Assembly (NCBI RefSeq): GCF_000149955.1
Contig: NC_030993.1
Span: 2,437,544 to 2,501,543, forward strand
DNA from: Fusarium oxysporum f. sp. lycopersici 4287
Taxonomy: Eukaryota > Ascomycota > Sordariomycetes > Hypocreales > Nectriaceae
Direction of reading: 5' to 3'
DNA length: 64,000 nucleotides
The notes below the pieces were generated by a model that searched no databases, had not been told where the DNA came from, and saw only the letters and a list, made by a program, of their open reading frames with translations. Made by a program: the position numbers and the translations under genes. Each line of letters begins with the position of its first letter. The stretch's first letter is position 1. Positions 12,956-26,995 of this stretch are shown piece after piece.

Positions 12956-15900
12956 GTTGTTGATGTATCGGGCCTTTGTAGCCTACGCTCAGCAGGGCAT
13001 CCAATGAATGGTGTTTTAATTAAGCCGAGAGATATCTCGATAGGCTTAAGACTTGATGAGTAACGAGTCTGTGTATTGTTCCAATACAATAGCATACAAT
13101 ACGAGGCTCACACGAGGTTGAATTACAATCATGAAGCTCTAGCTCAAGGTCAAAGCAACCCCGCCACTTCCGCCCCGAACACCGAGGTCCATTCCGTGAG
13201 GGGACTGAGAGGTTGGAAATGGAGCACACCATCGAAACCCAGCAAAAGCCAAGCCTTACGATATCTTCTATACGATGCTTGGGCTTCTATACGAAATATA
13301 GCGACTGACTGAGCAATTATTTCTCGCTGAAATCAATTAATGACCATGCCCTCATCTTTCCCGTCGGCCGATCGACCGTCACAACAGACCCAATTACTTA
13401 CTTGTCCTCACAAAAAGGATCATGAACCTCGACAACACCATCTTTGTCCCAGTGATCGGCCACCACCTACTGCATATGGCACCTCTTTCCATCTCATCGG
13501 ACCCAGCCGTGCTCGTCACGTCACTGGCAGCATGGCAAGCCCTGTGAGACTTGTGTGATTGACCTAGATAGAAGCACCGTATGGGCAAATACAAGCACAA
13601 GTCAAGTCAAGTCAACTTGATGATTGATCCTCCAGGCTAACTAGACCCGCCAACATCGGATAGTTGTGGCATCAAACAGTCCAAGTTCCAGCTTCTTCTC
13701 GTCGTGGTTCGCTCCGAAACACGGCAAATGCAACACGAGACGAAAACCAGTTATTCTAGTTCCCTTAGTCTCCCGTAATGTGTCAGCATCGTTGTTCAAA
13801 CAAGGCAAGTCATCAAGGTAGAGCAAGCAAGTAATCAATTAATTAACTTCCATGTTAACTATCTCGGGAGCTATTCACACCCAAATTCTTAGTTACCAAT
13901 CGGCGACGCCGTTCGCCCGGTTCGGAACACCCCGCCGATCGTTGATGATCGGTTTCAATGTGCGAATGAGTGGGAGTGATGGTGAGATGCAAATTCACTC
14001 GAGTGACCAGAAAGACACGAGACAGGGTATAGAGACCAGCAGCTATCGCCGTCAATCCCACGCGACGTAAGCCACATTCATGATGCAAGGTAGCTCTCAT
14101 GATCCCAACCAATGTGTCAACTGCCGACTCATCAAGGCTCACAGCTATTGGAGCTGTTGCTGTCATCAAAAACTACTGGTCGATTTTATCGGCCTGGCTG
14201 GATATCAAAATACTACAGAATCATTTTTTATGTGCCTACAGCTGATTCCCGACTTCTCCAAGAAGTCAAGACGACATTCTCAAAGTCGGGTGCCCAGCAA
14301 CGAGTTCGGATTTATCTATGCCAGAGCAAAAACATCCAGGTCTATGGAGAGCAGACACTGAATGCCGATTACCACGCTGAGAAAGTCTCAACGCAGTTGC
14401 TGGCAAACATTACACGCGAGAAACTGTTGGGAACATATTAGTATCACGGAAAACCTATTATAGCATTGCCTCATGCTTGAGGCTCCCGCCGTAGGCAAAT
14501 GCAAAGATGATGCCATGCTTAATGGCGAATAGCTGCGACGCGAGGGCTGGAGGTATTGCTATCCCAGCCATGTCAGGCAGCATATTTCGCATGCAGCATT
14601 CGAATCAGAATGCACGTAGCCATGTCGGAAGCGGCCGCTTCCAAGACAGCTCAGAGATTCTCAAATCAGGATCATGACGATAGAATCGACGCGATGATAA
14701 TCTTGGGTTGCAGCCGCTGTCGGCGATCAGCGACTACGTGTGGTATATCTTGTTGAATACCTCGTGGCGCCCAGCGGAATGGTTGTAGTTGTGGTTGCGG
14801 TTGACCCCAACTTTGTGAGTTTGTGTGGTTGCAAAGGGAAAAATTTTCTACTTGTGAAAGATATGGGCGAGTTTTGATTTTGCAATTTGGCCTGGTCAGC
14901 GTGGGGGTGGTTGTGATTAACCGATGGCTGGGTGACCAATTACCTGTCCTCTTTCTCGAATATCTTCTGAGCCAATAGAAGCTTCAGGGCAAGACAAGGC
15001 ACCGCATTTAAGCCAATCATTTGAGGTCACGCTCGAGTTGCCTTTTACGGTCGTCAACTGCCCGGCCACCGCACCGTTGCCCTCACAGGCTCACGCTCTC
15101 TCATGATCCATTGATAGCCACTCCATTTTCATAATAAATGGAGAATCATGACAAGCCGGCCCGTTTGGAGACTCCTTTCAACTTTGCCCACCAACAACCG
15201 CGGCTGCCCTTGGTATACCGAGCCCACCTCATGCGCCGTGCCGTGCCTGGAAGCGGTAGCCCTTGGGAGACGAGGCTCTGTCTGTGTCTGACAAGACCAG
15301 GAAACTTTGCTAATGTCATAGTCAATGAATGTATGGAAACTGTCTTTTGCCAATTTGAAGCAGGGTGCATTTCCCATTTCATTCTATTCCATTCTCGACT
15401 TTGGTTTTTCGTGGCGCTTAGCCGTTCAACGCTTGATTAGGGCTCGGGTTTCGTTTCATTTCACATCATTTCATTTTTTCACATCTAGCCTCACTTTCCG
15501 CTCTCTCGCAGCAGATGGTGGTAATTGGACTGCGTGTACCCATCCGGAGAGGCTCAAGAAACACATGACAAGGGCGACCCTCACCCTCTTACTTGCCTTG
15601 ACCTGAGACGAGGAGATTGGCCATGGATCGAAGCAGATGCGGCTAGGCGGAAGCGCCATTGCAAGAGTCGACGTGCAGATTGAACCCAAGACTCTTTGGG
15701 CATCGCGTCCAACATAGCTACCGTCAAGCGTCGCAGATGAGCCCCATCGCCAACAAAACAAATGTGAACGGATACGTACAGCCATAAAACTGCCGGTGTC
15801 GTTAGTAACCACATAACGGAACCGGTCAACAAATCTCCTCGGGTCGGTCTTGTAGGCGAGTCATCGTTTCCTGGTAAGTGGTAGCGAATCCTGATTCCAT

Positions 15901-18900
15901 GGACGAGCGGCCAACTACATACAGACGTGGCCAAGGTCTCAAACGCTGATCAGCAACATTTCGTCGTATGCTAGTCTGCATGTTATGTAGTAGCTTTACA
16001 ATGATCATCCAATTCCACTCTGAACATGGGGTAAAAACTTACCTAAGAAGCACGGATGCTAAAAGAAAACCGAGGATTAAAGTCACAAAATCTGCTGAGG
16101 CTCGCGCATCCCACAGAGATATTGCTGCTGATTCATATGCAAGAGGTGGCACATACTTTTTCTGCGGGCAATCAGAAGCCTGACAGCTTGGTCCAAGCTC
16201 CCTCCATTGTACCACAAGGATGCAGGGGCGCGGGCTTCTAGAAAAACTGCTGGAACCTAGCAGATCAAGGGTCGGGGTGTGAAGCCAGCAGACAGCCAAA
16301 ATCCTGTTTGGGGGAATTCCGCTATAACGCCAAGAACCAATCATGTAAGTATATAAAGATGCGGGATGGTGGGGGCGGGCAATGGGGCCCGGATGGGATG
16401 TCTGGAGTCTTAGACAAACCCAGACAAGGATTCCGGTCAGTTTTCGAGTGACTTGGGGGACGGTGCAAACTCGAGACATCCAACACTGTCTCGAGCTTCA
16501 TGTTGGCTTCTCGTTTTGGTTGTTTTATTGTATGATGTCCAGTGTTGGCTAGCACTTTGCATTTTCGAGTCTATCAATCTGAGACTGACGACGGGCGTAA
16601 ACTAATCTGCCCGTCTGTGCAACTTGTAGGTCTTCGCTACAAAGCATCTCTTGCTTGAGCGACCAAGAGCCGAAGCCGCACAGCCGCAGACGCAAACTAG
16701 TCAAGCTTGCATATAGCCCGGGAATGAGACCTCTCTTTGACATCTCCGAAGTAAGGATGAACGGATATCAGGCATTTCTATGGTGCCTATGTGGAGAGTC
16801 TGTTGGTAAACTGTTGATCGATAGTGGACCAAGAGGCTGTAGTTAATTTCCCCAGGAAGTTATATGTATGCTGCATACCGTATATAATGTATCATGAACA
16901 ATGACAGGGAACAACAATGTCGTATTTCCCAAAGATCTCAGGACATTGTCAGCCAATTCACCAACCCCTGCTTCACTCTTGGTTCTTCCCCAGAGATGCG
17001 GCAGAGTAATCAAGTTACAAGTGGCAGTGACAGATGCAAGTAAGTAGCAGCCAGGTATGTACAGACCCTGCGTGAGCCTCGTGGAGTAGGAGCAAGGAAT
17101 GGTCTGCCAGAGTGCAGAATGGACCTCCAATCACTGAACACGCCAGAGATCACTCTGGTACCTGCGTGACGTCTCTGACATCGCATATGTTGCGGTCAGG
17201 CGACAAGCCTTTCATCTTCCCATTTCGAGGCGGAATCTTGATATTCTATGCATACACGTGGACGACACAGAAATTCACGTATAGATCTTCCAAGGCGGTC
17301 AGATCTAACTCCGATGACCCCTCGGTATCCCACATCAGATTGAGGAGCGGGGGCATAAGAGGCGGCTGTCGCTTTTCGCGGCTGTAGAATTCTTTAGACA
17401 TAACTTGGTACTAGGTGGCTAGCCACCACAGAATGCGGAGTCCGGAATTGTCTTTTCCAGTCGCCAAACCCTTAGATACGATGAAATTATTTCACTTGCC
17501 TGAACTTTGCTGGTTGGAGAGAATCGTCATTCGAATGAAGGATTACATATAAACTGGACGCTCGTTGTAACTAGGCTCGTGATCCTCATTCTTTGTGTGG
17601 ATGAAGGGGCTTGATATCCATTATCAGTCAATGTAGCTGGTGAGTAAGAAACGTCAGAGAATTAGAGTTCTTTGAACAAGTCAACACACATGATGTAGCC
17701 GACATGGAAACATCGCGGAGTACATACGATTTGATACAGACGGCATGTACCTAAGCAACGGCAGAAATCGGGGTCCCGTCCCATCTTCATTAGCCCTGGC
17801 CGGTTCTGGTGGTTAGCGGAAGCACGATGATTGGGGAAGAACTTGGTGTGCCCGGTAATAGATATCCTCAACGACCTCAAGCCGATTCTCAAGATTCGAG
17901 ACAGGTTCGCGCAAGTCGCCAAAGCGGATTATCCACTAAGTCAGCGGCTGTGTAGCGACAAAATCAACAGGCATCACATAGAGGAGATAACATTGTTGCT
18001 GATCCAAGGAATACGTGCTAAGTCTCCTGAACGATCATGAATTGTCGCTGTTTTTAAGCCTGGAAGCCATATTAGTTGGAAGACAAACTCCCGGCACCCG
18101 CTCGCCCGCACTGTCCCGTCGGGATCCGTGCATCGCGGGGGAAGTTGGGGAAATCCTGGTGTCTGAGCTGCAGGACACTCATGTCACAATATACGTGAAC
18201 AAAATCGAGAGCCTACCGCACCTCGGAGGGTATCCGTTTCTAAAGATTCCGGAACGAATCGAAACCAACGAAATTGAACCGAAAGTGCACCATCCGGGCG
18301 GAGACGGATGGTTGTGTAATGTTGATGACGCGGAAAAGTTGAGGATGCCAATGGATGGATGGGCAATGTCTCAGCCACCCGCCCTGCACGTCTAAAGGAA
18401 GCAATCACAGCTCTGGACTGAGCGCGTTGAAGAGTCCAGCTGAGGTGTCAATCTATGCGGTGCTCTCTTCTTTGGTCAGCTTGTCATAAGTTCAAGATCT
18501 GTGCTTCAAATGAAAGACGACGCACCGCATATAGTCCGAAAGATTATACCCAGATAGGCAGCCCAACAGGTAGAGACAAGACTACAAATAGCACCGGCGA
18601 ATCTCTACAGCCAAGACTGCTCAGCCTGGGCTACCTACCCCTGGATCGGCGGTCTGCACACAAGTGCACTTGTCATGGTAACACCGTCGGTGCTTAATTT
18701 GGTTTGGAGGGCATCCTGGGATCCAATGATTTGCAGGGTCCACGAGGGTCTTGGAGCTGGCCATCCAGACTGAGACATTGTCATCTTTGCCTTGATGCAC
18801 ATTCTCGGCATGCCTTGACACGAACACCAGAAGGAGCCTATAGCTTCATTGTCCAGCTCCGATACATGGAGCCTGCAGGCCTGCATCGGTGCATAAGTGT

Positions 18901-20751
18901 GTGTGATTCAGCCGGGACGCTGGGGGCTCTGTGGATAAAAGTCTCCGGGACGATTATAGCTATGGCTTTTGATTATCTGGACCTTGAGTAACAGAGTCGC
19001 GTGAACTCTGGACAAGGGGCCTTAGCAGCATGATGATGCTGTTGCCTGCGGCAAAATGGAGTCAGCATCGTCAATCAAGAAGCGGCACACCGCGCAGCAA
19101 GTCGAAGAGCTGTATGACAAAATGATTGCCAGGGCATCAGCCATCAGCAAGCGAGAACGAGATTACAGCCGATGCATGACTAAAAACGGACTAGGTCGTA
19201 TACTCGAATAGAGCCGCCTAGCAAAGTATATTCATGATGTATCGGCAATCAAACCGAAACTCCCAATCTCTCAGGGAGCCGCGGCGTTACTGTTTCTGCC
19301 AAGCACTCAAGCCAGGGCTTCATCCAGATTTCATGAACAGCAAGACAGAGTGTGGATGTAGGCGAGTACAAGCGCGCCCTATCAAATGCTGGAGGCAGTC
19401 TGATGCAGGAGGATGTTGATAGGTGGAGCTGTTGAAGTGCAATCAATCAGCCTGATCAGGTACAGTGTGGCTACAGTGAGGCACAGTACCCACGGTTGTC
19501 TTCACTTGTGTTTTGCAGCGGCACAGACGGGAGCCTTGCAGTTTACATCCGTCGGCTCTGCCATTGTTTATGGAGCTCTAAAAGTAAGATGCCCGGGTAC
19601 CAATATTATACATGACATGGAACATTTCAATAATACAATCAGCTTACCTTAGTCATTTCAGCAAATTGTAATAACCCACCGACCAACCAACCAGAGCAAG
19701 GATTGCGAATTTCCGAACAGATACCGGCCACCGGCCACCACCACCAACTCAAGTTTGATGGATGGATCGTCCCGAAGATGCTCCGCCGATAAGGTGCTGT
19801 GCTGCATGTACGTAAAACTTTTCTTTTTTTCGTTTTTGATGACCTTGATCAATCTGCCAGTCTAACCTGGTTTGATCGTACCCGTTTAAGCTTCTGTACA
19901 GCCAATGGCTGCACAGCATTCTTGAACTTGTTGTGCCGTGATCCTCGTTGACGAATGTCGAATCTTGCCCTGCCCCCAGTCTGATAACCCCAGCCAAACG
20001 GCCACTAGACGAGCCTCTGAGATATGTCAGTGTACCGTCACATCAGGTACAGGGCAGGGCATTGTCTGCACGCGACAATACCTGCACCAGAGGTTCCCAA
20101 GTTGCGACAGAGCCGATGCCCGGCTGCATGAGGCGCCATCTAGGCGTCAGATTTCAAGCCCAAGTCACAGCGGAAGTGGATTTGATGAGGACATGATAAT
20201 GTTACTGTCGTGTTGAATTTCATATAGTCGATTGTTTGATGCACAAGTTGCCGGATTTCTCTTTCGTGTTGTTGACATCCGCATGTTTTCCCTTAATACT
20301 TACATGTATGTCAGTACTGACGCTCTCTTGTCACTGCAAATTCTGCAGACCGAGTTGCACCCCAATAGCCAAGGGTGGGGACCAGATGCGAACAAGTTTG
20401 ACCCTGAACACTGGGATTAGGATGTCAGTTCAAGCCAGTCAGCGTCTCTGCTGAGTCCGGATTCTCCCATAAAGTTAAGCATGGATATATTCTGATCGTC
20501 CCTCCGTCCCGTTATGCCAGTCAACCTAATTTACCCGCAGACACTCTTTTACGGTAGGCAATCCCGAAAACAGCAACCCCTTCCCATCGTCCATTTACCT
20601 AGTTCCCAATGCTGAATTGCTCTGCTCTGCTCTGAATTGCCAACAAACAGGAAGGTGATGTAGAAACTGCATTGTAATTACATGATTATCTTTCTGAGGA
20701 CACATGTGAACTAAGGTACGAATCCATGTCTAATGCCAATGCATGCGGCTC

Positions 20752-20790
20752 CTCTTTCCCTTTCCCTTTCCCTTTCCCTTTCTCCTTCTC
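20752..20790 (+). repeat. Polypyrimidine tract with (TTTCCC)n repeats
   Basis: About five consecutive TTTCCC units followed by more C/T-only sequence. It lies 2.1 kb upstream of the copper-fist gene. Such mirror-symmetric polypyrimidine tracts can form triplex DNA; any role here is speculative. Confidence 0.8.
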
Positions 20791-22606
20791 ACTTTGTACA
20801 CTCCGCATCTCTCCACTGTAATCTGTCTCGCACCAATCTTGCACTACTTCCCCCATTCAATCGTGATCCATCCGCTATAACATTCATGGATAAATCACCA
20901 TCCCACGGGCCATGAGCTCCACAAATCCCCCAAGCTCTCACTCGACAGTTGATTCATTCATGATGACAACTAAATGGCTAATAAGTTTGAGAGCCTATGC
21001 GAGCGTATCAAATCTCGTCCTTAATAAACACGGCTGAGAAATGTCGATCTAGAAGCAACGCAAACGCAACGGCAGTATGTTCGGTAACATTTCTCCCGTT
21101 GCCCCCCAATCACACACACAAACGTATGCTCAGCGAGTCGACATCACAGGCTCGTTTATGGCTGAACCCTTCCCTCAAGAAACAACTAGAGGACGCTATC
21201 CCGAACTCGGTCTCAATCCCACGTCTTCAGCAATGGCCCATGCCATGCCACGGACCACAACGGAGGATGACCACTGACGATGTCTTCTCTGTGCTCTCAA
21301 GCTCGTCATGGTCGCTCCAGAACCCTTGTCCCCCATCCCAGCCCATGCTTTCCACCCCGGTGCCCCAGCCCGGTCACCTTGTTGCTTGCGCCATCGTCCC
21401 ACACTGTACAGCCGAGTATCCTCGATCGCGCCCGTGTCCGCGACCTCCACGCCTCGCCTTGCTATTCGAGGCAAGGCAAGGATATTGAGAACATGGACCC
21501 TAGGGGCTGTAGGCAAAAAAAAAATGTCCAGTTTGAGCGGGCACGCTGGCGGAATTAACCAGCGAGAAAGCAAGAATTCGATTTGACTTGTGCGGGAATC
21601 GATTCGGTACAGGGCAACTTGATGATCAAGGGATCATGATGGGCCAAGGGACCAAGGGTCACGGCTGGCCTGCCATGTTGCTATTCACAGACACATCACA
21701 TTGTAATGGATGTTATGCTGCCCACCACGCCTCAACGCTGCTGCTTTGGGCTCTGGCCTTTGGACTCTGAGCTCTGGGGGTTTTGCGCTGCAGTTCGTCA
21801 TTATCTCCTGTTCTATGCAATGTCTGTCATAAAAGAGGCCTCTCTTCCTCGAATCTCTCCCGTGTCTTTCACTTTTGCTTCTTTCCTCTGTTTCCCAACT
21901 TTGCATTTGCACAGCGTCTTTCAGTGTGTTCCTCAGGGAGCACGCTTAGTTGTGCGGTGTGTTCTCCGTTCTCTGCTCTCCGTTCACCAGTTGGTGTCGG
22001 CCGCCGACGTCACCAAAGCTACAGTACCAGGTCCGACGAGCAACGAACAACGCAGAACGAGAACGCTCCGACCATCCGGGCCGACATCTCCACCCACAAC
22101 GTCTCCAGCAGGGCGGCTTGGCTTGACCTTGGTCGTCGATGTCGTTGTCTTAGCTGGCTCTGGCTCTGTAGCTGAAGGCGCCAAACCCGCTTGTGCTGTG
22201 CAGTCTGCAGTGTGCACCAGAAGAAACCCCGGTCCTGCCGCCGACCTCGTCCGCCCATCCATTTCAGGTATTCCTGCGGCGCACTCCCTCTCTACTACCC
22301 TCTACACCCACCACTACAATCTGCATCGCACCCCCAGGGCCGGGTTACAGTAGCGAGCGATCCAACCCGGCCACAAGCTAGGTCTAGGAACCTACTGTAC
22401 CATACAATTCCAGAGAAGACCCCAAGACACCCCAAGGGAAAATTACCCACCCACTGGCCGGTGTATCTCCACTCCGTTCCTCTCTCTCATCAATTGGTTT
22501 TGTTCAACTTGCCCTCGAAAACTTTTATTATAGTCTTCTGCTCCCACGTTCCTTGTCCGGATTCATTTTTCAGCCTCTTCCAGCTCTGCCTAAGCTCCGC
22601 CGCGAT

Positions 22607-22636
22607 ATGTTACTGAAACTCAACTGTCCGGTTTAA
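22607..22636 (+). other. Possible upstream ORF in the copper-fist gene leader
   Basis: A nine-codon frame (MLLKLNCPV then TAA) ends about 280 bases before the main ATG. No other ATG occurs between it and 22919. It matters only if transcription starts upstream of 22607, which the sequence does not show. Confidence 0.25.
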
Positions 22637-22918
22637 CAAAGCTTTCTCGACCCAGTTTCCCCAACCTCAATCCACTTCCTCTATTAGCGCGGGAGCGCTT
22701 TTGCGGGACACTTACACACAAGCCTTGAACATCGGTGTCGATAGAAACCCACCATATCCTCCCTCCACCTAGACCGGACCGAGCATACTCGACTCGAACT
22801 TGGTCACCTTGGATCCTACATATCTGGCTTTCGTCAAGAAACGACTGCTTTCACAATTGCCTAGTTCGCCGTTTAACCTCGAGCCGACTGCACCTTGAGC
22901 CAGTCTGCACCCGCCAAA

Positions 22919-24419
22919 ATGATAATTGATGGAGAAAAGTATGCTTGCGAGGCTTGCGTCCGCGGACACCGCGTGAGCAATTGCCAACATTCTGGTAAGT
23001 CGAGACTCAAGACTGAAGCATGCTATGGATTGTCGGTCCCAGTCACAACACCTGGCTGGATGCACTTCCAGTACTCGTCCATGGACATGTCTCCAAGCTT
23101 AGCTCTGTTCCCTGTTACTGACCACAATCCTTCGATAGACCGCCCACTTCAGCATATCAACAAGAAGGGTCGACCAGTTTCCCAATGCGCTCACTGTCGC
23201 GCCATGCGCAAGTCGCGCTCTGCTCACGTCAAGTGCGACTGCGGCGAGAAGACAAGTAAATGTGCCCACTTGCAGCCAGCCGTTGAGGGTCACACTGGTG
23301 AGCTTCCTCTGGTTTCTCGAGGTGTTACAGACCTCGAGGCGCTCGACACAATTCGTATTTTCTAAAACTTTCGCAGAGACATGTTGCTGTAACCATGGTG
23401 GCCATTGCAGCTGCTCCCACAAGAACGAGCCTGCTCTTGACACCGTTCCTGAATCTGACTCGGAGCGCGAGTCTTTGACCCTCAGCATTAGTGGTCGTCC
23501 GAAGCCTCCGGGTCGACGACGACGAGCCAACACGGTCCACTCAGACGGTGTCCTGACCTTCGATCAGCACGGCAACCACAAGCCTGCTCACCGAAGCAAC
23601 CGGGTCTCGCAAAAATGTGGCCCATATCAGCTTAACAGGGTGAACTCGGCTCACAGCACTGGCAGCTTGGGCGCCGACAGTATGCTGCAGAAGAGCACAC
23701 GGGAACCTCCCAGTAGCCGAGCACGCGCTGCTACCAACCGAGAGCGTAGGGTCAAATCAGAAACCGCATCGCCCCTGATGAGCGGTGCGAGCAGCTTCCA
23801 GAACCTCAATGGCAACCTACCTCCTCTGGATCTTTCAGGCATTGAGTACCCTCCTTATATGGCTAACAGTACGTTTGACCTGTTTGGATCTGGTTTCAAT
23901 TCAGAGACAGATGCGCCCATGTACAGCGCTGGCCTCAGTGCTGCTTCAGTCGACTGGAGCCACTATGATCTTTCAGAGATGAAGGGTGAGAGTTTTACGC
24001 CTTCCAGTTATAGCCAGGCCGGTACTCAGAGCTTCAATGGTCTCTTCGACTTCGGTAGCGGTTCAGAGCATCTTCCTCACCTGGCCAACACTACATCGAC
24101 CTCGGGCGAGGTTTCCGAAGTGGAAGATTTTCTTCCTGGAGGAGACGGCGACTATGACGGCCTGGAAGGATTCAGCCGTGCCGATAGCTTCATCCGACAG
24201 AACGGTAACGTGATGGCCAACTCAACCGACCTCACTACCATTGACTACGACAGCTTCTACAAGGGAGCAGACAGTGGCCCTATGGCGGGGGCGGGTCTAT
24301 CCATGGTTGAGGACGACCCTGCTTTCTGGATGCCCAATTATAACGAGGGCATCACTACAATGGACGAAAGCCCCGACCCTCTCGGCCCTGCTTCAGTGCC
24401 TAGCTTCTGGGGTATGTGA
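22919..24419 (+). CDS. Copper-fist transcription factor
   Basis: Copper-sensing DNA-binding regulator of the Ace1/Mac1/Cuf1/GRISEA family, expected in the nucleus, where it controls copper uptake or detoxification genes. Exons 22919-22994, 23139-23297 and 23377-24419 give about 425 residues. The N-terminal copper fist is complete: MIIDGEKYACEACVRGHR, then NCQHS, then across intron 1 DRPLQHINKKGRPVSQCAHC with the KKGRP minor-groove motif, and KCDCG. Exon 3 opens with a Cys/His cluster, CCCNHGGHCSCSH, a likely second copper-sensing motif. The remainder is Ser/Asp-rich and acidic (for example EVEDFLPGGDGDYD), fitting an activation domain. Both introns lie in or next to the metal-binding region. 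Sequence alone does not decide between an uptake activator and a detoxification activator. The upstream leader is about 280 bases free of ATG. Confidence 0.93.
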
Positions 24420-26995
24420 GAAATTATCGAGGTTTCGAATATTTTGGCGTACACAATACCCATTCGGTTTTTTTTATTTCAAGTCTTTAGGGTGACGCAC
24501 CGGCAGGCGTTGAAAAATACCATAGGAGTTGAGGCCATGAGAGGCATGGCTTCTTTTACTCACTTCGCGTGAAGAGCGCCAACACATATACGTTTTATAC
24601 AGAGCGAATCTACGCTCACAACCACCCGCAAACCAATCGCATCTGCATGATGCTTGGGTTTCTTGCGGTGATGATTACGACAGACAACATTCTCATCCAT
24701 GAAGTAGACAGTTTGGGAGTATTGACGAGCATGAGTTTTCCTACTATCGGCTGGGAGGAATGGAAAGGATAGAGCAGGCGCAGATGGCTTTCTGAATTAT
24801 ACAAGCAGAGCAAGGACAAAGAAGAGACGAGCAGCGCAATTTGTTTGGATGATTTAGCTTGCGAAAAGAAATGTGATCAAGACAGACAAAATCCAGTTTG
24901 AAAGCAATGGCAGACGGACTATGGCAGTCAGGCCGAGAGAAGAAGACCAAGTTGCACTTGTGGTCCGTCGAGTTGCGCTCGATTTTATCTGCACGGGGAA
25001 TTTACAAGCTGAGTGATGCAAGGAGGAAGGAGATTGCATATTCTAGACTCGTCTGTCAAGCAGTTATTGCGTCTGTTGACTCAATTGTTCATCATCGTTC
25101 TTTGTTATTTCTGGTTCGATGTTTCTGCTTCTGGCCTCAAACTGGGTACGACGAAGAGTATTCAGCAAGACTTGATTTAACGCAATAGACTTTTATGACT
25201 GAGGACCAAGACCAACCGAGTCGAGGTCCATGAGCCAACACCACCAAATACCGTTCCATCATACATATTTACATACGTTGGGTGATTGTGTCGACTTGGA
25301 TTGAGGATCACTAACATCAGCTTGCTTCGAACGTCGGCGGTATCACTTGTCATTGCTTCAAGATACCATCACACGGATCCCATTGCAGCCCGTCGTCGGA
25401 CGCCCGGAGACGAAGTGGTTCGACCAGCCAAGTTGCGTGGTGCATGGGATATCCAAAAGGATGCCTTCTGCTGTCTAGGGGTCCAATGCGAGCGGTGCTC
25501 GACCAACAACAATGGCAGGTCTCTAGGCCTGATTTCAGAAACAGCCAGCGTTTCTTTCATATTGTTGGTGTCCTATAGGCCCGCGCCCGCGCCGCCACAG
25601 ATGGGCACTCTATTTCCCCGTCATTTCTTTTCCTCCCCATGATTCCAGGGATCCCCAAGCCGGGGACAACAGGGATAAAGGAAGACGTGGCACTTGGGCC
25701 AGGACATCATCATCCATCTGCATTTGATGTGTCTTGCTTTACGTACAAGCTCTGCTGATGTTCCTGATTGTTTCCAGACAATGTCGATCATCCGAGGTCC
25801 CCTTGAAAATAGTCCAGAGGCTGGAAACTATCATGAAAGAGGTCACCAAAGACCCCACACACATGAAGGGTTCTTTAGCACATCTACATGTACGCTACTT
25901 GCCTTTCTCGAGCTCGGAGATGCATACAAACAGAACAGACAGATGCACTCTGCTTTTTACGTGCTCTGGTTCTGTGTTGTACATGCATCTAACGGTCCAT
26001 ACCGGGTCCGGGCCGGCACAGAAGCATCAGCTCAGTGATGCAGGGCCTGGCCTGGTCTTTTTCTTCCTGGCCTGCAGTCCAAGTTGCATTTGGAGGGGGG
26101 CGTACAGCGCATGTACGTACTTCATATCAAGCAAAGAAGGTTTCTATACTGCTTCTGAAAATGGCAGTCAGGTATGGTACACAAAACATGTGTCGCATGT
26201 CTCGGCCACGACAGCCAACCACACAAGCCAAGTAACTAACAACTTAGCAAGCAAAGCATAGCCTCAAGGATTTCAGTCCAGCCTCTTTGTCGTTTGCACA
26301 GTTCAGCTAAGCGGAGCCATAGTCTCCACGTACCTTGTTACTAACTGACTAACCAAACAGTAGAAACCTTCGTCTTCAACTAAGGAGTACTGACCGACAG
26401 CTTCACAACCAAGTCATGTTAACCCTAACTAACGACTAGTCTACCGGTAGTCGAGTGGGAGAAGCTTCTAATTTGATAAAGACCCATTTACGTAAACTCA
26501 ATTCTCCCATTACTCGTTTCCCGAACCGTCGGATTTTTTTAGCTTGGTCCGGTACTCGGAGAGGGAAGAGACAGTGTCGATCAGGTACGGCTAGAATATG
26601 CAAGATTTTGACTTTGTCTCCCTCGACGCTATATAACAGCTCGAGCTATGATTGACCAGACAAGGTTATGACAGCGTGGGAAAAACTCTGTTTTGAAACC
26701 GCTACTGCACGCAGAGTAGAACTTCGGCTGTGCAGCTTTGTAATAGGACAGTTATGGGATTACGAATATCAAAGTTGATAACTATCAAAATAGTATCTCA
26801 ACAAAACCAAACGCCATCGTTCATGTCACAAGCTTGGCACTATCATCTACCGTCATCGTTCCGCATTTTCCGTTACCCCAGTTTAACAAATACCAAAAAG
26901 GGGAATAATAATCATACAAGTCCCATCGCCTAACAATGGTCATCGTCTCTTCACACGTGTGTGTACAGGTCTTGTTGTGTTTTTTCAATGATGCC
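24420..26995. other. Gene-free interval between convergent regulators
   Basis: This interval holds the 3' flank of the copper-fist gene and the 3' flank of the Zn2Cys6 gene that ends at 26996. Several short frames (for example 25734-26261) lack domains or an ATG start. No repeat or RNA gene was recognised. Confidence 0.55.

Larger units (their letters stand above)
12956..22918. other. About 10 kb gene-free interval
   Basis: Many short open frames exist, but none shows a recognisable domain, and frames on both strands are equally long. Composition is mixed: parts near 15.2 kb and 21.2-22.4 kb are C-rich. The last kilobase (about 21.9-22.9 kb) is pyrimidine-rich, as expected for the promoter and leader of the copper-fist gene. 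Degraded elements or a noncoding transcript cannot be excluded by eye. Confidence 0.55.

Noticed and set aside
18015..18395. 126-codon plus-strand frame
   Set aside because: Composition does not look protein-like, no motif is present, and frames on the other strand are of similar size.
21706..22353. 215-codon plus-strand frame upstream of the copper-fist gene
   Set aside because: It lies in C/T-rich leader-like DNA where several overlapping frames are open at once; the product is low-complexity Ser/Pro/Thr without a motif.
25734..26261. 175-codon plus-strand frame
   Set aside because: It begins at a TTG rather than an ATG and has no recognisable domain or splice-linked neighbours.
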